DNA from: Magnolia sinica | Taxonomy: Eukaryota; Streptophyta; Magnoliopsida; Magnoliales; Magnoliaceae | NCBI RefSeq assembly: GCF_029962835.1 | Contig: NC_080588.1 | Span: forward strand, 62,520,001 to 62,584,000 | Direction: 5' to 3' | DNA length: 64,000 nucleotides | Shown: positions 12,266-22,901 of the stretch, piece by piece | Numbering within the stretch: the stretch's first letter is position 1 | Layout of the letters: every line of letters starts with the position of its first letter | Notes under the pieces: model-generated | Told to the model about the DNA's origin: nothing | The model's input: the letters and a program-made list of their open reading frames with translations, nothing else | Databases searched by the model: none | Made by a program: the position numbers and the translations under genes

Positions 12266-12807
12266 AAAAGGTACGATGCGCTCGACCTCACAATAAGCTC
12301 CCGTGAGGTTGACCTATGTGGGCCCCAACGTGATGTATGTTGACCATCAACACCGTGCATTTGATGGGTCCCCTCTAAATTATGGGATATCTCAAAAATC
12401 AACCGTATACGGAACTCAGTTGGCCATACCATCTAAAATCATATGAAGACACCATTAAAACATATAAAAGCATTTGGTGGGGTACACCTGAGTTTTTAAT
12501 GCTACTGAAACTTGGTCTGAACCCTCATCCAAGTGGGACACACATAATGGATGGGGTGGATTTTCAAACCACATCTCTATGGGCCCAAAAAACTGATTAT
12601 GAATGTTTTAATGGTGCAAGGCTCCTCCCCACTTCTGTATGTGATGTGGCCCACACAAGTCACGTATTGAATTTATTTTTAAGACCTAGGACCACGATGG
12701 AATGGTGCATTTGACTGATGGGGTAGATTTTCGAAACGCATCACGGTGGGCCCCACACAGCTCGACCTCATGGGACGGACTCGTGAGGCCGAGCGCATAG
12801 TACCTTT

Positions 12808-12809
<2 letters not shown>
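12264..12809. mobile_element. TIR element (MITE-like), 546 bp
   Basis: The left terminus is ggaaaaggtacgatgcgctc and the right terminus, reverse-complemented, is ggaaaggtactatgcgctc. The inverted match continues through gacctcac versus ggcctcac. The interior contains gtgggcccc blocks mirrored near both ends, so part of the element is itself foldback-like. It has no transposase ORF; the 110-residue ORF at 12382-12714 lies wholly inside. TA or TG microsatellites abut both ends and hide any target duplication. Confidence 0.75.

Positions 12810-12860
<51 letters not shown>
12810..12860. repeat. (TA)n microsatellite
   Basis: An uninterrupted run of about 25 TA units directly abuts the right terminus of the TIR element. 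Confidence 0.95.
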
Positions 12861-12864
<4 letters not shown>

Positions 12865-13352
12865 AGCCTGTTAGTACACCCACTATTAGATCACACTTTA
12901 CTGTAGGCGAATCTAGCTCTCGGCTTCTTGAGAGTTTCACACGTCCAAGCAACCCTAAGGAATTCAGATCTGACCCGGTGGGCCCCACAGATCCTTAGAT
13001 GCGGATCCAAGCTTAGGTCATGAACAGGTCAGCCATGTGAGACAAATGGACCATCTAAAGCCTTCTAATATAAGAGAATTCTAGAAAATTGAGCCATGAA
13101 AGAAGGAAAAAAAAAAAAGAAAGGAAGGAGGAGGAGAATCCAAAGGTTTTAGATGTGAAAAGAATGAAAGTTGTATCATGCTATTTTGTAAGCTAATGTG
13201 ATTTTTTTAAATCAGATTGTCTTCCCAAGCAACCAACGTACAAAAACAAAATTCTAAATAAAAAATTGCTATGATAATAATTTCCAAAAGAAGCACACAT
13301 GGATCGCATGCATTTTTTTATTTCTATTCTTTGCATTACACACCTGACAAGT
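12861..13352. other. Spacer with SINE-tail-like fragment
   Basis: The sequence gttagcctgttagtacaccc at 12863 resembles the tail of the SINE at 21972-22150 (gttagcttgatagtacaccc), so a small fragment of that family may be present. The remainder is AT-rich with no gene. Confidence 0.35.
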
Positions 13353-13468
13353 GGGTGCGTTTGGTTGCATTAAATATACTAAAATTTTAAGATATTTCAT
13401 GATTAGTCAATCTACTTTGGTTAAAAATATTATGAAATTTCATGATATTTGGTGCAACCAAACACACC
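13353..13468. mobile_element. Short MITE, 116 bp
   Basis: The left terminus gggtgcgtttggttgca and the right terminus, reverse-complemented, ggtgtgtttggttgcacc form an inverted repeat. The interior atttcatgat words are also mirrored. A sister copy with the same ends is at 37446-37550. GTGTTTGG termini are common among short plant MITEs. No clean target duplication is seen here. Confidence 0.75.
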
Positions 13469-13789
13469 AAAAATCATTATCTTAACAAGATTCGGAGATC
13501 CTAACCATTTGATCACAAAACTTCACCATTTAACACGGCACGTAAGTTTTTTTTTATAGTTTCAACCATCTGATCATCTTAGCAAGGACCATTGATGAGA
13601 TGATTAAATAGCGCTAAGTGCAACTTTTTATAATTTTTTGTCTATACACCATTTATAATATCTAAGGCTCAGTTGTTTTTTGTTAAAAATCAGTGGTTTT
13701 TAAAATAATAAAAATGAAAATTTGAATTTTTCAAAATTTTGGAATTTTCCCACCAAAACACTTTTTGAATTTTTTGAATTAAAAAGTGC

Positions 13790-14775
13790 GGTGTGTGTGC
13801 TTTGTCCCACATCGAAAATGTGAAGAAAATTTTTGTGGTTTATATGTGGACTTGTGAAGAGTATTCTTACTTAGAGTTTTTGGAGGAGATGAAACACAGG
13901 TTACGCACTGGAACACGCGCGCGCGCGCGAGCGCGCGCTCGGGCTCGGGCACTGGCACAGAGTGGGCGTGGGCGAGGGCGTGGGCAATGTGGCTGTAGTG
14001 GCGCTAGATGGCGCACTTCGCACGTTCGCATCGTGTCGTTGAGTGGTCTCTCCCTCAAGACCTTACACGAACCGGCGTGAGACGGTGTGACCTCGGTGCG
14101 ATGGGTCTAGTGTGATGGGTCTGGTCAGAGCCTTAGGGCGGTGTGGATCTGAAAATCTGAAATGAGCCTAGGTTTTATAGGTGACTGAGAACGGTCGGAT
14201 CTTAAATCCGAAACATCCAGCCGTTTCTAAAAATGGATAGCTACCTTGAAAGCCACAACGGTCTGAAAACGGATGGGCTAGGATAATCCAACGGTCAAAT
14301 CTTCTGATCTGACGACCGGAAACATCTAAGATTAATGGACAACGGCCAGAAACATTTTTCAAACGTTTTGAACCATTGAATACCACACAGCAATGATGCT
14401 ATACTTGATGCCTATATAAACTGGACCATTCCAGTTCGATTTCATCATCTCAACACACCATCTCTCCCATCAAATCAGATACGATCTATAGCTTCATTCA
14501 AAAATATTTAGAACATCTCCGCCGTCTGAGTCTGCTAGAAAAAATCTGCTGCGTTAAAATTGTTCCACAGTGGACCTATCGTGATTGTTGCACGCTAGAT
14601 CCAGATAAGGCTTGTCTTATCCTGGAAGCAATTTGCCTGTAACCCATCAGTAGTTGATAAGCAAGCGAATCACGCTTTAAGGACAGCGTATTTTATACGT
14701 GATTCAGCCTAGTGAAATATTTTATTTCGATTTATTTTGATATTTTTCAGTGTATCCAAACATCTATTCCTAACA
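13790..14775 (+). mobile_element. Probable solo LTR or LTR-like promoter segment
   Basis: The sequence begins near tgtgtgctttgtcccacatcg, a word often found at plant retrotransposon LTR starts. It then contains a GC-rich alternating run, a TATA box (tatataaa, 14413-14420) and a transcribed-looking stretch, ending near cctaaca. No gag or pol follows. No convincing target duplication was found, so the bounds are approximate. The overlapping 95- and 63-residue ORFs are Arg/Ala-rich translations of the GC run and not genes. Confidence 0.35.
13915..13939. repeat. Alternating GC run
   Basis: An almost uninterrupted cgcgcg tract interrupted by one a, followed by ctcgggctcgggc. It stands out strongly against the AT-rich surroundings. 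Confidence 0.9.
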
Positions 14776-15534
14776 TTTTTTTCATTTTCGACGGTAAATG
14801 ATGGTAAATCAACAATAATTTCTCACAAAAATATGAGCATATAGCCGTAATTCCGTGCATCCAAATTTGTGACTTCTGTCGTTATGTATGTCTGATCTAT
14901 ACTAACCATTCAATTTACAAGGACCCAAAAATAAAGTAGATTATAAGATCAAGTGAACCACACTACAAGAGACAAAGGGAATAATGTCATATACATTGAA
15001 GTTGAAAGCTCTATAGCCCAAGAAGTTTGCAATGGTGGCCAGTGGGAATTCAATTCCACCTATTTTCTTCTTAACCATTCAAAAAATGACCAGTCAGATG
15101 ATCAAATTAGTTGTAAGTTTTATTTAATTGTACTTTTAAGCTGAGGCTCATAATTTAAATAGTTTAGGTTGAGTTAGTTGTGTGCCATGCATGCAATTTA
15201 TAAGTAATTTGTAAGTGCCTGCGTATCAACAATCACAGACTGCCTGTGCATCAATTGTTTTATTGTTATTATTTTTTCTTTTCTTACAGCAGCTTTTTTA
15301 TATGGGCCGGAGGTCTGGCCTCTTTGCTTGCCATCAGAAAAAGTAACCAACATTTCATTTCAACGACAAAGATTCCATTGATTGATTAACATAAAAAGGC
15401 GTAAGACAGCTAAGCTAACATAAAGGTTGAAAAGGTAACAACGTTCCCCTGTACGTACGGACAGGCCCAGGCAACTCGCATGAACACACGTGCTACTATA
15501 ACACAAGCGTGCGACAAATGGATCGATCATCAAG
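14776..15534. other. Spacer
   Basis: AT-rich, with no domain or repeat that I can assign. The 63-residue ORF at 14953-15144 shows no recognisable feature. Confidence 0.4.
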
Positions 15535-15900
15535 AAGATTGATGTATGTGTTTAATCCCCACTGTCCATCCATTTTGATAGGGCATGAAGCTAAAAAGGA
15601 GGCATATCCAAAGTCCAAGTGGACCACACTTACATGAAGCAATGAAGCTTAACGTCTATGTGACCTTATGAACCGGTTGGACGGAAAATAAACATCACAG
15701 TGGGCCTTAAAAAGGTTTCAACGGTAGCCGTTCAATGCCCAATGCTTCTTGTGGTGTGGTCCACTAGAGCCTTCAATCTGCCTCCTTTTTGGGCCCAGGC
15801 TCTAAAATGATCTTTAAAAATAGATGGACGGCGTGGATAAAAGGGACCCACAGAGCCCCTCCCAGGACCGTCCGTCTCTAGGTGGCCGAGTACCCAATCT
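15535..15900. repeat. Foldback repeat, copy 6
   Basis: The left arm starts at gatgtatgtgtttaatcccc and the right arm ends gatggacggcgtggataaaa, then cacagagcccctcccaggaccgtccgtctc. The middle is shortened: it passes from gcttaacgtctatg straight to tgaccttatgaaccggttgg. The left outer end is missing, while the right outer end matches that of copy 5 (gaccgtccatctctagctagg). Confidence 0.72.
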
Positions 15901-16779
15901 GCGTCCCCCACCGTATATTTCCTCCGGCAATTATTCAAGTTACGCACTAACCAGTCAGGTGGCGGACCGCGAGTATGCGAAAAAGAATGTTGGCAGAATC
16001 AACCAACGGCTCAAATTCAACGTGCAAGTACAGAACACCTCAAGAGGATTTGGTACATGGGCCTAGATTGATGGTTCTTGACCTTTTTACTAGTGGGCAC
16101 TGCTTCCCGGTCGGAATTATAATCCCTAGTGGGACTTGACACGTGGCTTCATCTTTTAATATATACACGCGTTTCCTACAGAGATCAGTGCGGACAATTT
16201 TCCGGAAATCCAGACCATTGGTATGTTGATCCCCACAGTGGGCACAGCATGCCCAGAAAAATATCCTAGATTAGAAGGCCACAGATCGAGGGTTCAGATT
16301 ATTCCAGAGAAACATACGTGCAGTTGAAAACACGTATTACTGTAGAAAGATGTGGCCCAATTATCATAGAATTCCACCGCAGAAAATAGCTATATAAAGA
16401 CCATATTTTATTTGGACGTTGCACAATAGCGCCCATCAGACTAATATCTATGCTCACGTAGATCCCAGAGCTAGCGCGTATGGCTGTCCACTAAGGCAAT
16501 GCAGTGGACAATTTAAGAAAAATCTGATGGATGAGTACCCATAGGTGGTGAAATTCCACCAGCCTGAGTTTGTAGGGTCTGTGTGCGTGTGTAAAAAAAA
16601 ATAAAAAGTTCAATTCAAGGGTCTAATTCGCTCTATCCCTCCAAACAGCCCAACCTTTATATATCAGTTATCTATTTTATGTTTATGATATTTGTATAGT
16701 AGCCAATTCCAAAGAATTTTGGCCCTTCAAAATTAAAATCTTTTAGGAATTGTTATTGATTTTATTGACAAAATTTATT
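15901..16779. other. Spacer
   Basis: There is no identifiable gene. The ORF at 15824-16066 straddles the foldback end and is not protein-like. Confidence 0.4.
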
Positions 16780-16970
16780 ATTTTTAATAAATAATAAATT
16801 TTATTTTTTTAAGTATTTTAAGGATTAGAGAGTTTTGGAATAACTTAAAGTCTTTGTTGTAATATTTGAAAAAGTTTGAGTGAGTTTAAAAGTAATTTGT
16901 TATTTTTAATAAATTTATTATTTTAGAAAAGATTTTTTATTTCCAGAAAGTGATGATTTTAGGGTTTAAG
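16780..16970 (+). repeat. Direct repeat, left copy
   Basis: Contains gttattttt-aataaatttattatttt and gagtgagtttaaaagtaattt. The same order of words recurs at 18010-18210, about 1.2 kb away in the same orientation. The pair could be diverged ends of a non-autonomous LTR element or a dispersed AT-rich repeat; I cannot tell which. Confidence 0.4.
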
Positions 16971-18009
16971 ACTTCTGTATAAGTTAGATAGTGTGAGATC
17001 CAACGGATAAATGTCATTGCCAAACCATAGGCCATGACCCTATTGAGGCAAGGTTAATTTAAGGAGTTAGATCATGTTTTTCAGTCGATCAAATATTAAA
17101 GAATATAAATATGAAAGTTCTAAGGACAAAAGAAAAGTGTATTGTGCGGATCAAGGAATGCTTAACGAGGAATCTATCAATGAAAAATAAGACTTGACTC
17201 GTGCAAATGGAGTGCCTCCTAATGAATCTATCCTTGAATTACTTGATATATCGATGAATAGAACAATTGATAAATTCATGCTTAAACTAAAAATATGTTT
17301 CAATTAAATTAGAAGATTAGTTGATGACTGGTCCAACAAAAACATTCGATGGATAGGTGGACATGGATGGCAAAGGAGATTGGTATTTTAACGATCATCC
17401 TATCAAGTTCAAGTAGACAGTCTCCCTTCTCCACAATGACCAAAGCTCATAGTTTGAAGGCCGACAATGTTGACAACAACAACATGAGTCAATGTTAATC
17501 AAGAACAACAAATCACAAATTCATCGTTACAAAAAAAAAAAAAAAAAAAAGAAGCAGAAGAAGAAGCGAGAGTCAACATTCCGCATATAAAAAATGGTAC
17601 AGAAACAGAATGTGGAGTTTTGTTTTCTAAAGTTTCATTGTGATTATAAAATGCTAATACTGCCATTGGTTGGTGCCGAAGGTAAATCATCGAATGTATT
17701 ATTAGAATTCTAAATTTGATGATGACTTTAATTTTTGATCAAGTGGAAGAACCCAGCGACAAGTCAAGAAAAATCTCATTTATTGTGAAGATTAAAAGAA
17801 ATCAGGTAAAAAAGTTTTATCCAATGGGCTAGTGTGCACCATAATTTTCGACATCTATAACTTTATGATTGGTTATCCATTTCGTGTGCATAATAAGTTT
17901 CTGAAAAGCTATTAATGAGCTCTACATGCTAGCTAATGTCAAAAGTTATTAACTCCTAAATAATTTTTTAAAATTAAGTTATTTTAGGATTTAATTTAAC
18001 TTTTAAGTC
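16971..18009. other. AT-rich interval between direct repeats
   Basis: It has no ORF with protein-like composition. A poly-A tract lies at 17530-17550. Confidence 0.4.
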
Positions 18010-18210
18010 AAAATTTACTGTTTTTACTAAATTCCAAGTTTTACCATTGTTAGAGTGTTTTAAAGTTTGGGAAATCTTTGAACTTAAAAGTCCTGTTTGT
18101 TTCATCATGTGAAAGAATTTGAATCAATTTAAAAGTTATTTAATATTTTTAATAAATTTATTATTTCAAAAAAGTTATATTACTTTGAAAGAGTGATGAG
18201 TTTGGGATGT
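18010..18210 (+). repeat. Direct repeat, right copy
   Basis: The diverged partner of 16780-16970, sharing aatttaaaagttatt, tttttaataaatttattattt and gtgatga-ttt in the same order. Confidence 0.4.
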
Positions 18211-18409
18211 ACTTTGTTGAGAAATATTATTCAAACCTTTCTATTAATGTTGATTTTTCCTTTCATTTTTATATATTTCTCTCTCATCATGAATTTAGGA
18301 ATTATTTTTGAGAAGATGATAATCTATTCACAAGTTGCATGTGCCTTGGTTAAGAGATATTTATGTAGCCCATGTTGCCGGAAGTTGTGGGGCCCATAGA
18401 AGTTCCTGT

Positions 18410-18493
18410 AACAATTCCACTCCATCAATCAGTTTTGTAAGACCAAAGTGGAACAATTCCACTCCATCAATCAGTTTTGTAAGACCACAATAA
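18410..18493. repeat. 42-bp tandem duplication
   Basis: The unit acaattccactccatcaatc...ttgtaagacca is present twice, offset by 42 bp and nearly identical. Confidence 0.9.
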
Positions 18494-18758
18494 GACATGA
18501 GTCTAAAAATTAAGTAGATCCAAAACTTATTTTATGGGTCATGCCACACAAAAGAGTAGGGATTGAATGTTCACCATTGAAAACTATAGGACCTTTTTTT
18601 TATATGGTCAATATCCGTGCCTACAGTTTACTTGAGAGGTAATGACCCTATAAATGGTTTAAATGGCGGATAAATATCATGGTCAGCTAGGTCCTTAGTT
18701 TTGCACCAGTGGTAGACTTACAAGAGTTTCAATACTAGGTTAAGAGTTTGAATATCCA

Positions 18759-19361
18759 TAGAGGTGTACACGGTTGAACCGAGTCGAGCTTGTCACACCT
18801 CGACTCAGCTTGGCCACTAGCTGACCCTAGCTCGAACTCGACTCGGGTTGGTCCTCGAGCCTAACTGGCCAGCTCTGCTCGGTTCGATCAGCAGCTCAGG
18901 CCAATTCGAGCCGAGTTCGAGTCAAAATCGAGCATCTACAGCATTTTCTCAAACACATATAGTGCACGTTCTATTTCTCATGGAATGTAAAACAGCAGCA
19001 TGGGTTTACAGGTATTTCATCAAATACTTAGTAGGCAACATAAAAATCAAGATATAAGGGCATTTGTTTCATATCTATACATTTCTCGTCACCGGCCAAC
19101 ACTCTGTGGAATCATTTTATCAAACACTTGTTGAGCAATATCAATATAAAAATGACCTAGTCACTGAACTGGTTGGATCCAAGTTCGGTTCGAGTTGGGA
19201 TTCGATCCGGGTCAAGTTGAACTTGGGAAAGCTTGAACTTAGCTCGAAATTCTTTCAAGTTCAAAAAATCAACTTGATTTGGCTCAAACCTAGTTTTAAA
19301 CCAAGTCGAATCAGGTTCTTCGAGTCAATTCAAGCAAGCTAACGAGTCGTGTACAGCTCTA
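18759..19361. mobile_element. hAT-like TIR element (tagagctgtacac family)
   Basis: The left terminus tagaggtgtacacgg and the right terminus, reverse-complemented, tagagctgtacacg are inverted repeats. The interior is full of gagtcgag/ctcgactc words like the element at 40447-40984, which has clear 8-bp duplications. Here the flanking octamers are not convincingly repeated, so age or rearrangement has blurred them. The ORFs at 18848-19342 are inside and lack domains. Confidence 0.6.
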
Positions 19362-19548
19362 CATGTGCCTGGGTAAGGGAAAAAGAAAATCATGGTCACC
19401 TCTAGGAAGGTTTAAACAGTGAGCAGTCCGCCTCCGACTTCTTTTTCTCTTCTGTCCACACATCCACTGTATTAGGCACACATTGGCTAAGATGCCCTAT
19501 GATCTGAACCGTCCATGAAGTCGATTATATGATAAAAGAGCAACCATA

Positions 19549-19580
19549 ATAAAAATAAAAATAAAAATAAAAATAAAAAT
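19549..19580. repeat. (AAAAT)n microsatellite
   Basis: About six aaaat units in a row. Confidence 0.9.
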
Positions 19581-19871
19581 CTACACTTAACTGATGATCG
19601 GCATCATTGTCTTTACATAAATCTAGGACGTTGATGAGAAATTTTTTAAACAAGTCAAATTCAATGCCAGACATCAAAGGGTAACAACATCTTCACTGAT
19701 GTATGAGTATGATCACGTGACGGAAGATTATTTGTAGTAAACAATAATATGAACCGTTTAAATCATAAGACGACATCAGAAAACGGTATTCCAGTGGATC
19801 GCGGCACAGGCTATATCGTGAATCACGACAGATCGAAGGAGCCAGAGCAAAGTATAATATTTACAGTTTGC

Positions 19872-20162
19872 TAACCGAGTAACTCGCTCGGTAGGGCCCA
19901 CCGTTTTGTACGTGACTTATCCACACCGTCCATCCGTTTTAATGGCTCATTTTAGGGCATGGGCCAAAAATTGATGCATATACAAAGCTGAAGTAGACCA
20001 TACCACACGAAACAGGGGGGATAGTTACGTCCACCGTTGAAACCTTCATAGGGTCCACATCCGACGTCATGAAATAAAATGAGCTGAACAAAATGAATGA
20101 ACGGCCTGGATAAGATACATACGTCACGGTGGGCCCCATAGAGTTACTCAGTGGGCTATAGC
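19872..20162. repeat. Foldback repeat, copy 7 (short derivative)
   Basis: Both arms end in a gagtaactc word (ccgagtaactc left; actgagtaactc right, reverse-complemented) followed by gggcccaccgt. The middle aagctgatatttg section is gone, so two arms face each other with little between. At about 290 bp it is the shortest two-armed copy, and its outer ends differ from those of copies 1, 3 and 13. Confidence 0.75.
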
Positions 20163-21006
20163 ATAGTTCTTCAGTACATAATCCGGGTCCAGTCTAATAA
20201 GATGGGCAACGAATAAAAGTAGACAATTACAGATGTTGACCAATGGTTGGAATTCAATGAACTTGCGTAATTCAACAGCTAGGATTATCTCATGGCATCA
20301 AAACGCCAGGGCCCATCTGACGAGCAGTGTCTGTCTCGTACACGTGCGGCACATTGTCACGTATGAGCAACCACACCCTCAGCAAACGTAACGGTTGACC
20401 AACGAACCATGCGCATTTAACCTCTCATTTAAGAGCTAAATACCCAACCGACCTCCCCACAAAAGACAAATTTTATTATTATTATTTTTTTAAAAAAAGC
20501 AAGCTGAAAATAGAACAGTTGGATATTTTTATTGTTAACCGTCCAATAAATGTCCACGAATCCAATAGTCCGGTAATCAAATAAGCTTTCTTTTTGGTTC
20601 ATTGTACATCTACACTAGATACCATAACTTAGATATCTTAAATTGCCATTTGTATTCCAATTTCCAACATATGCAATTTCTAAGAAATTTCTAAATGGCT
20701 GCGTATCACCCATCACACATTGCCAGGGTATCAATGTTTTTCTTTATAACACAAATTAACCGTTGAGATTTCATGTCTCATAATCACAATCATACCAACC
20801 ATTGATTCCCCACCATCCATTCTATGATACAGAAAACCATATAGGAAAAAAAAAATAATAATAAATAAATAATAAAAGCCACATATATCCAATAACATCT
20901 AATAAAATAATACTCTTATTGAAATTTATAGATTGGAGATGATTTAGTTAACAAAGGAGATTAATATACCGAAACCCAGGAAAAAAAAAAAAAAACAGCC
21001 ACAAAA
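20163..21006. other. Downstream flank of the PSK gene
   Basis: AT-rich, with poly-A/T tracts, immediately 3' of the minus-strand PSK gene. It probably includes its 3' untranslated region near 20850-21006, but no clear polyadenylation signal was assigned. Confidence 0.4.
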
Positions 21007-21354
21007 TCATGGTTTCTTTTCCTTCTGTGTATAGATATAATCTGTATGAGCTACAAGGGTCCTTCTCATCAAGCACTCTTCCTCCCCAACTCCATCACAT
21101 CCATCTCCACCGTCCATATTCTCCTCATCAAAAACCTAATATAAGAAAACCCAATAAGATTAATCAACTTATAAGAAAAACCCCTCACTAAAAATCAAAA
21201 TCCAAGCCCAAAATACCTGATTTTGAATAAATAGACCTACCTCTTGTTGGGTTTTCTGTGGGATGTCGTTGAGAAGAACTCGGCCAGGGCGGGAGGCGTA
21301 CGTTAGCGATAAAAGGAGAAAGAGAGAAAGCACAACGATGGTATTTTTGGACAT
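21007..21354 (-). CDS. PSK: Phytosulfokine (PSK) precursor, two exons: 21241-21354 and 21007-21135
   Basis: This encodes a secreted prepropeptide of the sulfated peptide hormone phytosulfokine. Exon 1 starts at the ATG at 21354 and encodes 38 residues: a hydrophobic signal peptide (residues 1 to about 20, core [12 protein letters not shown]) and then [18 protein letters not shown]. It ends at a GAG|GTAGGT donor. Exon 2 begins after a TATTAG acceptor in phase 0 and encodes 42 residues: an acidic/Gly stretch, a Cys, then [15 protein letters not shown], the pentapeptide YIYTQ (residues 71-75, bases 21025-21039), and KEKKP before TGA. Total 80 residues, normal for the family. In known family members Tyr sulfation, aided by the preceding Asp, and proteolysis give active PSK, which is sensed by PSKR receptor kinases. 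All hallmark residues are present and no disruption is seen. The splice sites are inferred by eye. Confidence 0.94.
21136..21240 (-). other. Intron of the PSK gene (105 bp)
   Basis: A GT (21240-21239) to AG (21137-21136) interval on the minus strand. It is AT-rich, with a pyrimidine-rich tract before the acceptor. Removing it joins GAG and GTT codons in frame. Reading through it instead gives the unspliced 61-residue ORF, which loses the hormone motif. Confidence 0.88.
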
Positions 21355-21407
21355 TTTTGCAGGAATGGTTTGGGAGGAGAGGTGTTAGATGGAAGAGGAG
21401 GGAGGTG

Positions 21408-21415
21408 TATTTATA
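21408..21415 (-). promoter_or_regulatory. TATA box of the PSK gene
   Basis: TATAAATA on the minus strand, about 55 bp upstream of the ATG at 21354. Transcription would then start near 21380 and give a short, CT-rich 5' leader. Position and sequence fit a plant core promoter. Confidence 0.7.
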
Positions 21416-21954
21416 GAGAGATGGGAAGAAAGAGAAGCGTGTATGAAACGGACGCACAGGAGGAACTTAAATAGCGGCTGAGATAATGTTGGAAATAAAA
21501 AATAATAAATACTGGTAAAAATGGACCGTACATTCTGCGTATCCTTCGTTTGTATCGCTTTGGCGTTACGAAATGAGAAATATTCGCGCGAGTATGTCAG
21601 GCACTCTCAGGGATTGACACGCGTGTGCCAGGTTGAGTAATGTAGTAACGTCCATTAAGATTAATTGCGGCCGTACACTCCCATGGAACATGAATTTCAC
21701 GGACGCAGATTGTGTGATGATCCCCACACCACCTAGCCGGGTCGCGTTGGGATGGAGAGGGGGCAGGATTTGAGTACATGCTTCGTGGAAGTCTACCCTC
21801 TATAGTAGGCCGTGATTAATTAGACCTAACACTCTTCAAACCTACTTTATGGGATATCTTATCAAAGACCGTAGTAAGCCATGATTACAGGTGGGTTATT
21901 TTTATACGTGGAATCTTTTAAGTATTGTGCAGGTCTTATTCATGACAATAAGTC
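21416..21954. other. Upstream flank of the PSK gene
   Basis: Probably promoter sequence for the minus-strand gene. No cis-element is claimed beyond the TATA box. The 60-residue ORF at 21597-21779 is not protein-like. Confidence 0.4.
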
Positions 21955-21971
21955 ATGGTTAAAGTTAGCTT
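21955..21971. repeat. 17-bp target-site duplication, left copy
   Basis: atggttaaagttagctt, identical to 22151-22167 on the other side of the SINE. Confidence 0.95.
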
Positions 21972-22150
21972 CTTTTTTTCTTTTTTACTTTTTTACTTTT
22001 TTTTTTTTTTGGGTTAGCTTGATAGTACACCCCACTAGCAGTACACACTCCACTGTTATTCACCCCCCCTGGGGAATCGACACTAAAACCTCATTGTTGA
22101 AATGAGGGCAACTTTACTCAGTCTACTACTTGAGCTATGGATAAGGGTAT
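21972..22150 (-). mobile_element. tRNA-derived SINE
   Basis: Read on the minus strand, the element starts ataccctta, then has tagctcaagtagtagactga (A-box-like) and gtgtcgattcccc (B-box-like) in tRNA-like spacing. A tail domain ending caagctaaccc follows, and then a poly-A tract broken by a few g and t. It is flanked by a perfect 17-bp duplication, the mark of L1-type target-primed insertion. At 179 bp it is typical for a SINE. The 74-residue plus-strand ORF overlapping it is the poly-T tract and not a gene. Confidence 0.88.
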
Positions 22151-22167
22151 ATGGTTAAAGTTAGCTT
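22151..22167. repeat. 17-bp target-site duplication, right copy
   Basis: atggttaaagttagctt, identical to 21955-21971. Confidence 0.95.
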
Positions 22168-22272
22168 ATTCAACCTAATAATTTTCAAACATACTTTGGG
22201 TGACTTTGATTAAAGGTGGGTTACTTAACTTAAAAACTTTCAAACATACTTTGTATAGCTAAAATCTTTAAA

Positions 22273-22901
22273 GGGTTGTTTGATACCATAGATTTGGAGA
22301 GATTTGAGGAGATTTCAAATTCCCTGATTGGTTGGCAACATGAAGCAATAGGGGGTTTCAAACCTGGGGGTTTCAAATTCCCTTCAAAGAGCTTGGATTA
22401 CATATAAATACCTTTCAAGAGTTGCATGTGTAATATGTGTGTCACTAGACTATTATATTATTGGGCACGTGACTCACTAATGATATTCCAAAATGACTAT
22501 ATTATCAATTGCATAACTATAATTAGTTTAATATGATGATCAGCATCATCCAAACATTGCCCATTTAAATCAACAGTTAAAAATAATTGGTTAGTCACTT
22601 GAACATGATCTTGTGCTTGCGGCTCATCTGGTACTTGGAATTTCATCATTTTTGGGCAAAATATATATTTTAGCGGGCTTATTACAACAATTGTATCAAA
22701 CATTATATAAGTTCACTAATTAGAGATATTAAAGTTGATTTAATAATTAAACTCAAACCCCTATAAATATACCATGCATACCTAACTACTTTTATATTAA
22801 AGTTGATTCCTAATCTAGGGTGCCAAACACCATAGGTGGGTTTCAAATCAAGGGGGTTCTGAATCCAAGGAGTTAGGAATCCACGCTCCCAAACAAGCCC
22901 C
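22273..22901. mobile_element. Possible TIR element with ggg(c/t)ttgtttg ends
   Basis: The left end gggttgtttgatacc and the right end, reverse-complemented, ggggcttgtttggga are similar. Inside, tttcaaatt-type words recur near both ends. GGGCTTGTTTGG termini are frequent among plant MITEs. No target duplication was confirmed. The ORFs inside lack domains. Confidence 0.45.

Noticed and set aside
12083-12432. 86- and 101-residue ORFs over the TG/TA microsatellite
   Set aside because: They are translations of the microsatellite (Cys-Val, Tyr-Ile, Thr-His repeats) in both strands.
13793-14080. Arg/Ala-rich 95-residue ORF
   Set aside because: The repeat comes from the alternating GC tract; no start context or domain.
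21188-21457. 89-residue minus ORF overlapping the PSK gene
   Set aside because: It reads a different frame across the TATA box, leader and exon 1, and lacks PSK features.
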